Assembly: GCF_025145285.1 (NCBI RefSeq)
Contig: NZ_CP102251.1
Location: forward strand, 2,108,001-2,172,000
Direction of reading: 5' to 3'
Length of the DNA: 64,000 nucleotides
Origin: Alistipes onderdonkii
GTDB lineage: Bacteria; Bacteroidota; Bacteroidia; Bacteroidales; Rikenellaceae
Every line of letters begins with the position of its first letter. The stretch's first letter is position 1. A model generated the notes under the pieces. That model had not been told where the DNA came from and ran no database searches. It saw only the letters and a list, made by a program, of their open reading frames with translations. Position numbers and translations under genes: made by a program. This document shows, piece by piece, positions 17,957-27,392 of this stretch.

Positions 17957-19054
17957 TTACTCGATTTCTGCGAACCGGCTGGAATCTCTCGGGCATATTT
18001 CCCCCTGTAGATTGATGGTCAGTGCCGGTGCGTCGGGCGTTTTCATGCGGCGGAGCATCAGCTCAATGGCGACATCCGTTATTTGTTCGCAAGGCTGGCG
18101 GTAGGAGGTCAGTGTATATTTCAGATGCTTGGCATATTTCATGTCATCGAATGCGCAAAGAAGGGCGTCTGACATTATTTTAATGCCACGGGCACCGAGG
18201 GATGACATCAGCACGGCAGCGGTTGCATCGTTTGCACATACAATGCCTGTATGTCCGGGACGGATGTCTAATTCACGGACGAAATCCATGTCTTCCGGAT
18301 TGCCGCAGCATACATTTTCGGAACCGAAATGGAATCCCTGTTTTTGTGCAGCAGCCGAAACTCCGAATTGCCGTATACGCACCGATCCCGCCGAATCCGG
18401 CCGGAAGCAGAACAGCAGGTGGTCGCACCCGGCAGAAATCAGATGTTCAGCCATGGTGTAAGCTGCATTGAGGTTGTCGAGGCTGACGAGGTCGAATTCG
18501 CTTCTGTCCGGGAACTCTACAATATCCCGGTCGATCAGCACGAGCGGAATGCCAGCTTCGCGGATCCTGCGGCAAATCTCATTATTAAGTTCGTTGCCTT
18601 GCGGAATGCGTTCCAGCGGTGCGAAAAAGATCCCGTCGACTTTCTGTTCGATATATTCTTCGCAACTTTTCTCCGTCAGGTCGCGCCTGATTTCCGCATT
18701 GCCCGAAGTCGCCCCATTCCAGATGCACTCGAAATCCCCTTTTTGCGACCGTTCCATGAATCGGTCGCTGATCGTTGCGAAAATCTCCGACTCGCCTGGC
18801 CCCGGCAATAACAGTCCGAATGTTGTTTTATGGTTTATCCCTTGGTAGATCACCGTAGTCCCGATACCCTGTTTTTTCAAGACATATCCCTCCTTTTGGA
18901 GGGTGTTATATACTTTGGCGATCGTTGGTCGTGACACATTGTAGCGTGCCGCAAGTTCAGTTTCAGTCGGCAGAAGGGTGCCTGCCGGCATGTTGTTGCG
19001 GATGTCATGGCGGACTGCTTCGAGAATGTTCTTGAAATTTGCTTTTGGTTCCAT
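17957..19054 (-). CDS. GntR/LacI-hybrid transcriptional regulator (AraR-like), 365 aa
   Basis: This combines a GntR-type winged helix (about residues 5-70, with LLPTETELAARYNVSRPTIAKVYNTL) and a periplasmic-binding-protein-like sugar sensor (about 75-350), the arrangement known from AraR. Such proteins usually repress operons until a sugar ligand binds. It is divergently transcribed from the susC gene at 19518, so the SusC-GH operon and itself are its likely targets. Six TGTAAA/TTTACA hexamers in the shared intergenic region are candidate operator half-sites. A matching -7 element, TACCTTTGT, lies at 19076-19084. Confidence 0.93.
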   Translation of the reverse strand: MEPKANFKNILEAVRHDIRNNMPAGTLLPTETELAARYNVSRPTIAKVYNTLQKEGYVLKKQGIGTTVIYQGINHKTTFGLLLPGPGESEIFATISDRFMERSQKGDFECIWNGATSGNAEIRRDLTEKSCEEYIEQKVDGIFFAPLERIPQGNELNNEICRRIREAGIPLVLIDRDIVEFPDRSEFDLVSLDNLNAAYTMAEHLISAGCDHLLFCFRPDSAGSVRIRQFGVSAAAQKQGFHFGSENVCCGNPEDMDFVRELDIRPGHTGIVCANDATAAVLMSSLGARGIKIMSDALLCAFDDMKYAKHLKYTLTSYRQPCEQITDVAIELMLRRMKTPDAPALTINLQGEICPRDSSRFAEIE

Positions 19055-19075
19055 TCAGATTGTTTTAAAAACTTT

Positions 19076-19084
19076 ACAAAGGTA
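19076..19084 (-). promoter_or_regulatory. promoter -7 element of the GntR-type regulator
   Basis: The minus strand reads TACCTTTGT, a full consensus match, 21 bases before the ATG at 19054. Confidence 0.65.
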
Positions 19085-19333
19085 GTAAAAAAAATGTAAA
19101 TGAAAAGTTTTGTGATACTTGGGAAGTGGTAAAATGTAATATATATGTAAATAATGTTGATGCGTGTTCCTTGTGTCGCTGTGTTGATGGGATTAGCACT
19201 GCGATGATTGATAATGCCATATATGGGCTGTTGTGTGTTAATTACAGGTGTGTTCATAAGGGTGTTTCATATTATTGTAAATTTATTGTTGATGTAATTG
19301 TAAAAATAAAACAATCATTTTTATTAGAAATTA

Positions 19334-19366
19334 TTTGCATATATAAATTTAATAATTTACATTTGC
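19334..19366 (+). promoter_or_regulatory. susC operon promoter
   Basis: TTTG at 19334-19337, a 20-base spacer and TACATTTGC at 19358-19366 form an exact Bacteroidota promoter. It gives a leader of about 145 bases before the susC ATG. Confidence 0.85.
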
Positions 19367-19517
19367 CTTAGCAAACTGAAAAAACATATGCCCGAATCAG
19401 GAACGATATGTTATCTTGTCGTTTGTGCGGGAAAAACCGAACCTTATATGATACTTTCCGGCAGAGCCGGATTGAATACCAGAACTCCTTTTATTAACCC
19501 AACCTAAAACTTCACTT

Positions 19518-22500
19518 ATGAAAAGAACATTTATCTTATTTCTGTTCTTGTTTGGAGGAGGTATACCCGGGACGGTATTTGTCCGGGTATCCGCATCTCC
19601 ATCCGAATCCTCTGCGTATGAAGTGCAAAATCCTGCGCAGAAAGTTTCGGGGCATGTGTTGACACCGGATGGCCTTCCTGCTGTCGGAGCCAGTATTGTC
19701 GTTCGGGGGACGACGCGCGGTACTTTGACGGATTCAGAGGGGAACTTTTCCATTGATGCAGCTCCCCGAGACGTGTTGCAGATCTCTTTCCTGGGATATG
19801 AAATGCAGGAATTGGTTGTAGGGGCAAAGACGGATTTTACGATCGAACTTGTCGAGAATAAGACGCTCATCGAAGACGTTGTTATCACCGGATATGGCAA
19901 TCCGATAAAGAAACAATCGCTGACGGGGGCTATTTCATCGATCGGAGCTTCGAAGCTTGGGCAGAGTGCTGCGACGCATGCGACGACTGCCCTGGCCGGG
20001 AAAATTGCCGGGGTGAATTTCAGGCAGACGGACGGGCGTCCCGGACGGGGTACTACGATCGGTATCCGCGGACTGGGAACCCCGTTGTACATTATCGACG
20101 GTTTGCATTCTAATGAAGGCGCCTTCAATAATTTGGATTTCAACGATATCGAGTCGATATCCATACTCAAGGACGCTTCAGCTGCCATTTATGGACTCGA
20201 GGCCGGAAACGGAGTCGTGGTCGTACAAACCAAGTCTGGAAAGAATGCTACCGATACGCATACCGTATCGTTCAACGGCTATTACGGCAGCAAATCGTGG
20301 TTCCGGTTCCCCAAGCCGGCCGATGCCGAAACATTCGTGCGGGCGCATATCCAGTCGGATGTGATCCAGGGACGCACCCCGACCTATACCCTCGAAGACC
20401 TGGAGGGATACCGCAACGGTACCAAGCGCAGTTACAACTGGTACGACATGGTGGTGAATAAGCATGCTCCGCAGAATTACGCCGGGGTCAATGTTTCCGG
20501 CAAATCGGGGAAGGTGAATTATTATATCGCCCTGAGCCGGACATACGATGAGAATACGATTCATAATTACGGGGAGTTCGAGCGTTACAATGCACAGTTC
20601 AATGTCGATATCCAGCTGACTAAGAAATTAAAGGTGGGTGCTCGCTTCAACGGGCGTATTGAGCAGGATAAGCATCCCGGCGTACCGGGGGGCGACGATG
20701 TGTGGCAGGCCATTTTTGCCATCTACCGTAATATTCCGACCAAAGGGCCGTATGCGAATGACAATCCCATGTATCCGCAGATCACGTCGAATGTCATGTC
20801 ATCGAACTTCGCCATTCTCAATTATGATATTTCGGGGTATTATTCGGACAAAGTCCGTGTCGGGCAACTGGCTCTCAACGCCGAGTACGAACTTGTCGAC
20901 GGGTTGAAACTGACCGGTATGTTGGGGTATTATCTTGGAGATCGCTTCTATAACAATCAGGAGTACCTGTATAAACTCTACTCCTACGATCCGGCGACGA
21001 ACACTTATCCCGTGGCTTATGAGTTGACGAATCCCTTCCGTGAACGTATCGTCAATATGGAAGAGCAGGTAACAGGACAGGCACAGCTTATCTACGGAAA
21101 AACCTTTGGAAAACATACCGTCGGTGGCGTGTTGGTCGGTGAATTTTTCCGGACGGAAAATCCCGGGTTCCTTACATGGTCGCGCCCGGCAGCTAATTCA
21201 ATTACCTATATAGATTATAATTCGTTGGAAAAATACGACGACTACCGGAAACGGGAAACGGCACGAGTGGGCTTTGCCACGCGGCTCAATTATAACTATG
21301 ACAATAGGTATCTGTTCGAATTCGCAGGACGTTACGACGGTTCGTGGCGGTTTAAACCGGGCAATCGCTGGGGCTTTTTTCCTTCGGGTTCGTTCGGATG
21401 GCACGTTTCCGAGGAGCATTTCTGGAAAAATGCCGGTTTTTCGAAAGTTTTCAGTAACCTCAAATTCCGTGTGTCATACGGCATGGTCGGCCAGGATGAC
21501 CTGATCGGGCCGTTTGAATACTTGTCCGGCTACAATTACGGTTCGGGCGGTGCTGTTCTCGACGGAGCCAATATCGTCGGTGCGGCCCCGCGCGGATTAC
21601 CGGTAACCAATATTTCCTGGCTGAAGATCAAGCTCTTCAACGTCGGTGTCGACTTCGGGTTCTTCGACAATCGGCTGAGCGGATCGATCGACTATTTCCA
21701 GCGTAAAGCCGACGGTCTGAAAGCGAGCCGCTACGATGTCCTTATTCCCAATGAGGCTGGATTCAGCCTGCCGGAAGAGAATCTCAACTCCGACATGTTC
21801 AAAGGTTTCGACGGACAGATTACATGGCACGACAAAGTGCGGGACTTCAATTATTCTATCGGCGCTACCTTTACCTATTCGCGAAAATACGACTGGCATC
21901 AATATTTGCCCCGTTTCGGAAACTCCTGGCACGAATACCGCAGTTCGCTCAACGAGCGTTTCGCAAATATTACCTGGGGTTACCTTTCCGATGGGCAGTT
22001 CCGTTCGTGGGAAGAGATCGCCGGTTATCCGGTAGACATAGACGGGCAGGGTAATACCACACTGCGCCCGGGCGATATAAAGTACAAAGACCTCAATGGG
22101 GACGGCGTAATAAACAATCAGGACGAGCGTCCGATCGGGTATGCCCGCGGGTCGATGCCCAACCTCAATTTCGGATTGAATTTCACAGCTGATTGGAAAG
22201 GTATCGACATCGCAATGGATTTTACGGGCGGTGCGTTCGGAACCTATAACATCAATTACGAGCTGAGCCGCCCGTTTTGGGATGGCGGTAACTCCGGGTC
22301 GTATATTCTCGGGGATCAATGGCGCTTGTCCGATATCTCGGATCCCGCAAGTCGGCTTATTCCGGGTAAGTATCCTACGGCACTTGAAGGAAACACCAAC
22401 CACAGCAACTATTGGACGAGTGATTTTTGGTATACGAATGTGGCTTATTTGAAACTCAAAAATTTCGAGCTGGGGTATACTTTTCCCCGAAAATGGTTCC

Positions 22501-22664
22501 GCAAAGTGGGGATCACTAAGCTCAGAGCCTATTTGTTCGGACAGAATCTTTTCTCGATCGATAACCTCAATGATCTGGATATCGATCCCGAAATTACGAG
22601 TGAAGCCGGTTTGAACTATCCGACTAACCGCATGTACGGGGCCGGCATTAAATTAACCTTCTAA
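19518..22664 (+). CDS. SusC/RagA-type TonB-dependent outer-membrane transporter, 1048 aa
   Basis: This is the outer-membrane channel that imports oligosaccharides with its SusD lid, powered by TonB. It has a signal peptide (about 1-27), a carboxypeptidase-regulatory-like domain (about 43-120), a TonB-box-like EDVVITGYG, a plug domain with GTTIGIRGLGTPLYIIDG, and a long beta-barrel ending in the aromatic terminus KLTF. The length is normal for SusC proteins. It is the first gene of a long plus-strand operon (to 30487), and susD follows after 12 bases. Confidence 0.96.
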   Translation: MKRTFILFLFLFGGGIPGTVFVRVSASPSESSAYEVQNPAQKVSGHVLTPDGLPAVGASIVVRGTTRGTLTDSEGNFSIDAAPRDVLQISFLGYEMQELVVGAKTDFTIELVENKTLIEDVVITGYGNPIKKQSLTGAISSIGASKLGQSAATHATTALAGKIAGVNFRQTDGRPGRGTTIGIRGLGTPLYIIDGLHSNEGAFNNLDFNDIESISILKDASAAIYGLEAGNGVVVVQTKSGKNATDTHTVSFNGYYGSKSWFRFPKPADAETFVRAHIQSDVIQGRTPTYTLEDLEGYRNGTKRSYNWYDMVVNKHAPQNYAGVNVSGKSGKVNYYIALSRTYDENTIHNYGEFERYNAQFNVDIQLTKKLKVGARFNGRIEQDKHPGVPGGDDVWQAIFAIYRNIPTKGPYANDNPMYPQITSNVMSSNFAILNYDISGYYSDKVRVGQLALNAEYELVDGLKLTGMLGYYLGDRFYNNQEYLYKLYSYDPATNTYPVAYELTNPFRERIVNMEEQVTGQAQLIYGKTFGKHTVGGVLVGEFFRTENPGFLTWSRPAANSITYIDYNSLEKYDDYRKRETARVGFATRLNYNYDNRYLFEFAGRYDGSWRFKPGNRWGFFPSGSFGWHVSEEHFWKNAGFSKVFSNLKFRVSYGMVGQDDLIGPFEYLSGYNYGSGGAVLDGANIVGAAPRGLPVTNISWLKIKLFNVGVDFGFFDNRLSGSIDYFQRKADGLKASRYDVLIPNEAGFSLPEENLNSDMFKGFDGQITWHDKVRDFNYSIGATFTYSRKYDWHQYLPRFGNSWHEYRSSLNERFANITWGYLSDGQFRSWEEIAGYPVDIDGQGNTTLRPGDIKYKDLNGDGVINNQDERPIGYARGSMPNLNFGLNFTADWKGIDIAMDFTGGAFGTYNINYELSRPFWDGGNSGSYILGDQWRLSDISDPASRLIPGKYPTALEGNTNHSNYWTSDFWYTNVAYLKLKNFELGYTFPRKWFRKVGITKLRAYLFGQNLFSIDNLNDLDIDPEITSEAGLNYPTNRMYGAGIKLTF

Positions 22665-22676
22665 ACTTGCATTGCT

Positions 22677-24506
22677 ATGAAAAGTATCCATAAATATTTG
22701 TCAGTAGCCCTGTCCGTCGTGTTGCTTGTGGGATGTAACGGGTTTCTGGATCGCGAAGCCGAGGGGATTATTCCCAATGACGACGTGTTCAAAGACGATA
22801 AAATGACCCTTGCGGCGTTGGCGAACCTGTACGGGCGCGTCAATTGGGGGCCGTCCGTCGATGACGATATGGCCCATATCTATGGGGATGAGGCTTGTTG
22901 GTCGAATGGTGCGCCGCAGCAGTGGAACGGGTTCGGCGACGACCATTTCCGGGTCTACGACTATGGCCTGATACGTAACATCAACCAGTTCCTGCAGGGA
23001 TTGCGTACGACAGCCACCCAAATGGAGGTTGCCGAACGGAATAACCTGGAGGGGGAAGTGCGTTTTCTGCGAGCCTGGACCTATTTCAATATGTGCCGTT
23101 GCCTGGGTGGTATGCCGATTGTCGGCGATGAAGTGTTCTCCTATTCATCGGGTATGGATGTCACGGCGTTGCAATATGCCCGTTCGACGGAGGCGGAGCT
23201 TTACGATTATATCATCTCCGAATGCGAAGACATTGCCCGGAATTACCTGAAGCCCGAACATACAAAGAATGCCGCACGTGCCTCGAAGTGGACGGCGCTG
23301 GCGTTGAAAGCACGTGCCGCCCTCTATGCTGCCTCCATTGCCAAGTATAATGCCTTGAAAACGCCGCAGATAAAAACAGATGGCGGCGAGGTCGGCATTC
23401 CGGCTGATAAGGCTTCGTATTATTACGACATAGCCTACAAAACGGCCAAGGAGATTATCGCCGAAGGCGGGTATGATTTGTATCGGAACAATACCGATAA
23501 ACAGGCCAACTTCTATGAAGCCCTGACTTCGAAGACGAATAATCCCGAGGTGATCTGGACGCTCGATCATTATTATCCGGGTAATACGACGGCGTTTTCC
23601 TACCATAATATCCCGACGTCGGTAGCCGAAGATGAAGAGTCGGCACATCTCACGCCGATCCTGAATTTGGTCGAGGATTACGAATATGTCGATGACCGGG
23701 ACGGAACCCTTCGTACATCGGATGCGGACGGATATATATTTTACGACCGTGCACAAGATCTTTTCAAGAACAAGGATGCGCGCTTGTGGGGAACGGTAAT
23801 CTATCCGGGGGCGGAATTCAAGGAGCAGGAGATCGTTTTTCAGGCCGGGCGGATTGCTTTAAGAAACGGCGTCTGGGAAAAGGAAATCGGCGTGTCGGGA
23901 AGTAAGGACGATGAGGGTAACCTTATCACCAGTATTAATGGCCCATTGCTCAATAACGACAATCACCGGAACAAATCGGGGTTCGGGATCCGCAAGTTCC
24001 TCGACACGAAAAAACAATCTTCGACACGCCAGGGAGGCGATATGTGGTTCGTGCGTTTTCGCTATGCCGAAATATTGCTCATTGCTGCGGAAGCGGGTCT
24101 CGAATTACCCGAAGTTTCACGGTCTGAAATACTCGGTTATGTCAATGATCTTCGCGACCGTGCCGGTATTGGCAAGCTCGACCGGTTGACATTCGAGGAT
24201 ATCGTGCATGAACGTCGGGTGGAGCTCGCCTTCGAGAACCATCGATTCTGGGATCTGAAACGCTGGCGAATGGCCCATGAAATCTGGGATGGACAGGCTG
24301 ATAATCCCCGTGCCGTACATTATGCGTTGTTCCCGTATAAGGTGAACATGCCCGGCGATGCGCGGGACGGCAAATGGGTCTATGAGAAGATCAAATGTGA
24401 GATGACCCGTTATCCGCTTTATTTCCAGTTGAAGAATTATTATAATTTCATAGACCAGGGATGGATGAATAACAATCCGAAACTGGTAAAGAATCCCTAT
24501 CAGTAA
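22677..24506 (+). CDS. SusD/RagB-type glycan-binding lipoprotein, 609 aa
   Basis: This surface lipoprotein captures glycan and caps the SusC barrel. The lipobox LLVGC places Cys at 20, followed by the typical GFLDREAEG. The helical TPR-like scaffold is seen in NNLEGEVRFLRAWTYFNMCR, and the C-terminal RagB/SusD segment in VHERRVELAFENHRFWDLKRW. It is directly downstream of its SusC partner and upstream of a DUF3823 lipoprotein. Confidence 0.96.
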   Translation: MKSIHKYLSVALSVVLLVGCNGFLDREAEGIIPNDDVFKDDKMTLAALANLYGRVNWGPSVDDDMAHIYGDEACWSNGAPQQWNGFGDDHFRVYDYGLIRNINQFLQGLRTTATQMEVAERNNLEGEVRFLRAWTYFNMCRCLGGMPIVGDEVFSYSSGMDVTALQYARSTEAELYDYIISECEDIARNYLKPEHTKNAARASKWTALALKARAALYAASIAKYNALKTPQIKTDGGEVGIPADKASYYYDIAYKTAKEIIAEGGYDLYRNNTDKQANFYEALTSKTNNPEVIWTLDHYYPGNTTAFSYHNIPTSVAEDEESAHLTPILNLVEDYEYVDDRDGTLRTSDADGYIFYDRAQDLFKNKDARLWGTVIYPGAEFKEQEIVFQAGRIALRNGVWEKEIGVSGSKDDEGNLITSINGPLLNNDNHRNKSGFGIRKFLDTKKQSSTRQGGDMWFVRFRYAEILLIAAEAGLELPEVSRSEILGYVNDLRDRAGIGKLDRLTFEDIVHERRVELAFENHRFWDLKRWRMAHEIWDGQADNPRAVHYALFPYKVNMPGDARDGKWVYEKIKCEMTRYPLYFQLKNYYNFIDQGWMNNNPKLVKNPYQ

Positions 24507-24525
24507 TTTTAAAGGAAGAATAGTT

Positions 24526-25194
24526 ATGAAAAAAATAATGAAGGCAACCGTATTGCTGGCAGGTGCATGGCTGATGCAAGGCTGCGGGTTGGATAATTAC
24601 GATGAACCGGAAGCGCAATTTTCCGGACGGGTCACTTATCAGGGGGAACCGCTCCAGTTGCGGCACGGATCCATCAAATTCGACCTGGAGCAGGATAGTT
24701 ATGAACTGGGTGATAAAATTGAGGTTGCAATTGCGCAGGAAGGTACCTTTGCCGCCCGGATTTTTCCAGGAGAGTACCGGTTCGTACCGCGTCCGGGCAA
24801 TGGCCCTTGGACCGATGATTGTCAACCCGTGGAATTTACGATTAAGGGTGGTAAGCAGCTCGATTTTGAAGTGGTGCCGTATTACCTGCTCCGGAATTCG
24901 AATATCACGCTTTCGGGCAATACGCTCAACGGAGTTTGTTCCGTGAAAAGCATTGCCGGGGGCAAGGCAATTGAGGCGATGACGCTCTTTGTCGGTAAAA
25001 CCCGTTTCGTAGATGACCGTGGCGGCCGTTCAGTAGTAACTTCCAATTTCGAACAGCCGGCCGAGGGGGTGAACAACATTTCTGTGAATATCAAGGAGAT
25101 CGTTGACAAGTACCCCGTCCTTTATGCCCGTATCGGACTGAAGATACATGGTGTCGATGAACGTATCTATACAGAAATTGTAAAGATTAAATAG
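24526..25194 (+). CDS. DUF3823 lipoprotein, 222 aa
   Basis: This is a small exported lipoprotein (lipobox LMQGC, Cys 20; NYDEPEAQFSGRVTYQGEPL follows). DUF3823 proteins are two-domain beta-sandwiches that in Bacteroidota nearly always sit after SusD; they are presumed surface glycan-binding accessories. The gene is 19 bases after susD in the same operon. No catalytic motif is visible. Confidence 0.88.
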   Translation: MKKIMKATVLLAGAWLMQGCGLDNYDEPEAQFSGRVTYQGEPLQLRHGSIKFDLEQDSYELGDKIEVAIAQEGTFAARIFPGEYRFVPRPGNGPWTDDCQPVEFTIKGGKQLDFEVVPYYLLRNSNITLSGNTLNGVCSVKSIAGGKAIEAMTLFVGKTRFVDDRGGRSVVTSNFEQPAEGVNNISVNIKEIVDKYPVLYARIGLKIHGVDERIYTEIVKIK

Positions 25195-25251
25195 AACATG
25201 CCGGAGGCAGGTTTTTGCATACTGCCTCCGGCCTCAATATTTTGATTAATT

Positions 25252-26229
25252 ATGAAACTCATTGGATTTGATATCGGCGGGACAAAATGTGCGACTATCC
25301 TGGGCGAAACGGATGCCTCGGGGCAGGTAAACATTGTCGAGAAGATTGTCTTCCCGACAAAAAAGGGCCCGGAAGCCTCCCTTACTGCGATTTATAGCAG
25401 TACGGAAGAACTTTTGCACAAAAATGGCTTGCAGCTGTCGCAGATTGCAGGTATAGGTATCAGCTGCGGGGGGCCGCTCGACAGCCGCAACGGCATTATA
25501 CTTTCACCGCCGAACCTGCCGGGATGGGACAACGTGCCGATTGTCGAAATGACCGAAAAACGTCTGGGAATCAAAGCTTTTGTCCAGAACGACGCGAACG
25601 CGTGTGCCATGGCTGAGTGGAAATATGGCGCAGGAAAAGGCTATGATAACGTAGTATTTTTTACCTTTGGTACGGGAATGGGTGCCGGGCTCATCCTCGA
25701 CGGACGCCTTTATTCGGGTACGTGCGATCTTGCCGGCGAGGTGGGACACCTGCGCCTGTCCGGGCATGGGCCTGTGGGGTTCGGTAAGGAGGGTTCCTTC
25801 GAAGGCTGGTGCAGTGGCGGCGGTATTGCGCAGGTGGGGCAGACGATGGCTCGCCAACGTATCCAGATGGGGGCCAAGACCGCATATTGCGGCAGCCTCG
25901 ACGAGCTGCCCGCCGTGACGGCCAAATCGATCGCCGAGGCTGCCTATGCCGGCGATGAAACCGCACGGGAGGTTTACCGGACGGTGGCCAGCTATCTGGG
26001 GCGCGGACTTGCGCTGATTATCGACGTACTGAACCCCGAGGTAATCATTCTGGGCAGTATTTTCGGCCGGTCTCGTGATCTGATCGAGCCTTATATGCTG
26101 GAGGTGGTACACCGGGAGGCGATCGGCTTTTCCGCTGCGAAGTGCCGGATTGTGCCGGCCGGACTGGGTGAACATATCGGCGATATGGCGGCTTTGGTAT
26201 TGGCCGTCGAAGCCTCGAAAAAACCATAA
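25252..26229 (+). CDS. ROK-family sugar kinase, 325 aa
   Basis: This is a cytoplasmic ROK protein, probably a kinase for the monosaccharide released by this locus (fructose or glucose is my inference). The phosphate-binding motif DIGGTK is at residues 7-12, a catalytic-type QNDANACAMAEW and the adenosine motif FGTGMGAGLILDG are present, and GEVGHLRL carries the usual sugar-contacting Glu and His. The structural zinc site, normally C-x-C-G-x-x-G-C, is replaced by V-G-F-G-K-E-G-S, so no zinc should bind. There is no helix-turn-helix, so it is not a ROK repressor. Confidence 0.9.
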   Translation: MKLIGFDIGGTKCATILGETDASGQVNIVEKIVFPTKKGPEASLTAIYSSTEELLHKNGLQLSQIAGIGISCGGPLDSRNGIILSPPNLPGWDNVPIVEMTEKRLGIKAFVQNDANACAMAEWKYGAGKGYDNVVFFTFGTGMGAGLILDGRLYSGTCDLAGEVGHLRLSGHGPVGFGKEGSFEGWCSGGGIAQVGQTMARQRIQMGAKTAYCGSLDELPAVTAKSIAEAAYAGDETAREVYRTVASYLGRGLALIIDVLNPEVIILGSIFGRSRDLIEPYMLEVVHREAIGFSAAKCRIVPAGLGEHIGDMAALVLAVEASKKP

Positions 26230-26243
26230 AACTACGACCTAAA

Positions 26244-27368
26244 ATGATTCAGTTAATTGCTATTTTGTGTCTGGCGGTCTACGGAGCGCTTATTTCTCTG
26301 CTCGTAGGACTCAAGCACGATATCGCCGAACGCCTGCGGGTGGACGATTCGAAGGCGGGTATTCTCTTTTCGGGCTTCATGTTCGCAGGAGCAGTGGGTG
26401 TCATTGTGCTTTCGGCCTCCATAGACCTTCTGGGACATGCTCTGGTCGCCCGCTTCGGGTTTGGGTTTACTGCTGCGGCTCTGTTGCTGCTGGCATTTTG
26501 CCGCCGATACGGACAATATCTATCGGTTTACGTCTTGCTGAGTGTGGGGGCCATGTGTATCATCTCGGTTGGCAATACGTTGTTGCCGCTGGTGTTGTTC
26601 GGTGGTGGCAACGCCGCTGCTGCGACCAACCTCGGGAACGGATTTTACGGGGTAGGGGCTTTCTTTGTTTCGTTTTTCCTTACCGGCTCGTTGCAGCGTT
26701 TCGGTTACAGGGCGACCGTGCTTTTTTTTGCGGGGCTACTGCTGGGGGCTGCTGTATTGGCGAGTCTGGCCGAATATCCCGTCATCGATTCGCATTTCAA
26801 CTTCGGGGATCTTCCGGCAGTCCTCACCAGTTCGTTTTTTCTCATAGCCTTGGTTACCAACTTTTTCGGGGCTGGCGTCGAAAACGGAGTAAGTGCCTGG
26901 GCCAATACCTATATGTCCCGGCTGGGCGCTGCGGATAAACTGGCAAACCGGGTATTATCCCTTTTCTTCATAGCCGTTATGGTCTCGCGTCTGGTGACCG
27001 CGACATTCGTCACTCCGGCTAATACCCCGATGGTGTTGTTGATACTGGCTCTTATCGCCATCGTGACATTGGTGGTTATGACCCTTTTGAAGAATCGTAT
27101 TGTGGCTGCAGTAGGGGTTGTCGTGCTCGGACTTGCAATGGGTTCGGTCTGCCCCAATATTTTCGGCTATATGTTTTCCCGGGTTGATCCCGCATTTCAT
27201 GGAACGGCCTTCGGGATAACCTTTGCGACCGGATTGTTGGGGGCGAGCGTCTTGCCTTACCTGATCGGCGCCGTGTCGAAGCGAACCTCCTTGCGCCGCG
27301 GTTATCTGGTGAACCTCGCGGGTGCCGTCCTGTTCGGATTGTGTGCCGTTATTATGTTGATGATGTAA
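26244..27368 (+). CDS. MFS sugar transporter (fucose permease-like), 374 aa
   Basis: This is an inner-membrane major-facilitator protein with about 12 hydrophobic segments. It resembles the FucP/NagP-type sugar permeases of Bacteroidota, with a GNGFYGVGAFFVSFF segment in the N-terminal half and GTAFGITFATGLLGASVLPYLIG near the end. It lies 14 bases after the ROK gene and probably brings the released monosaccharide into the cytoplasm for it. The exact sugar cannot be read from the sequence. Confidence 0.88.
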   Translation: MIQLIAILCLAVYGALISLLVGLKHDIAERLRVDDSKAGILFSGFMFAGAVGVIVLSASIDLLGHALVARFGFGFTAAALLLLAFCRRYGQYLSVYVLLSVGAMCIISVGNTLLPLVLFGGGNAAAATNLGNGFYGVGAFFVSFFLTGSLQRFGYRATVLFFAGLLLGAAVLASLAEYPVIDSHFNFGDLPAVLTSSFFLIALVTNFFGAGVENGVSAWANTYMSRLGAADKLANRVLSLFFIAVMVSRLVTATFVTPANTPMVLLILALIAIVTLVVMTLLKNRIVAAVGVVVLGLAMGSVCPNIFGYMFSRVDPAFHGTAFGITFATGLLGASVLPYLIGAVSKRTSLRRGYLVNLAGAVLFGLCAVIMLMM

Positions 27369-27392
27369 TCATGCTTTAAACCTGAAACGAAA

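Larger units (their letters stand above)
19055..19517. other. AT-rich control region between regulator and susC
   Basis: This gene-free region holds divergent promoters and six TGTAAA or TTTACA hexamers (19073, 19095, 19146, 19276, 19299, 19356). An inverted repeat ATTGT...ACAAT at 19297-19315 lies just upstream of the susC -33 box. Confidence 0.7.
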
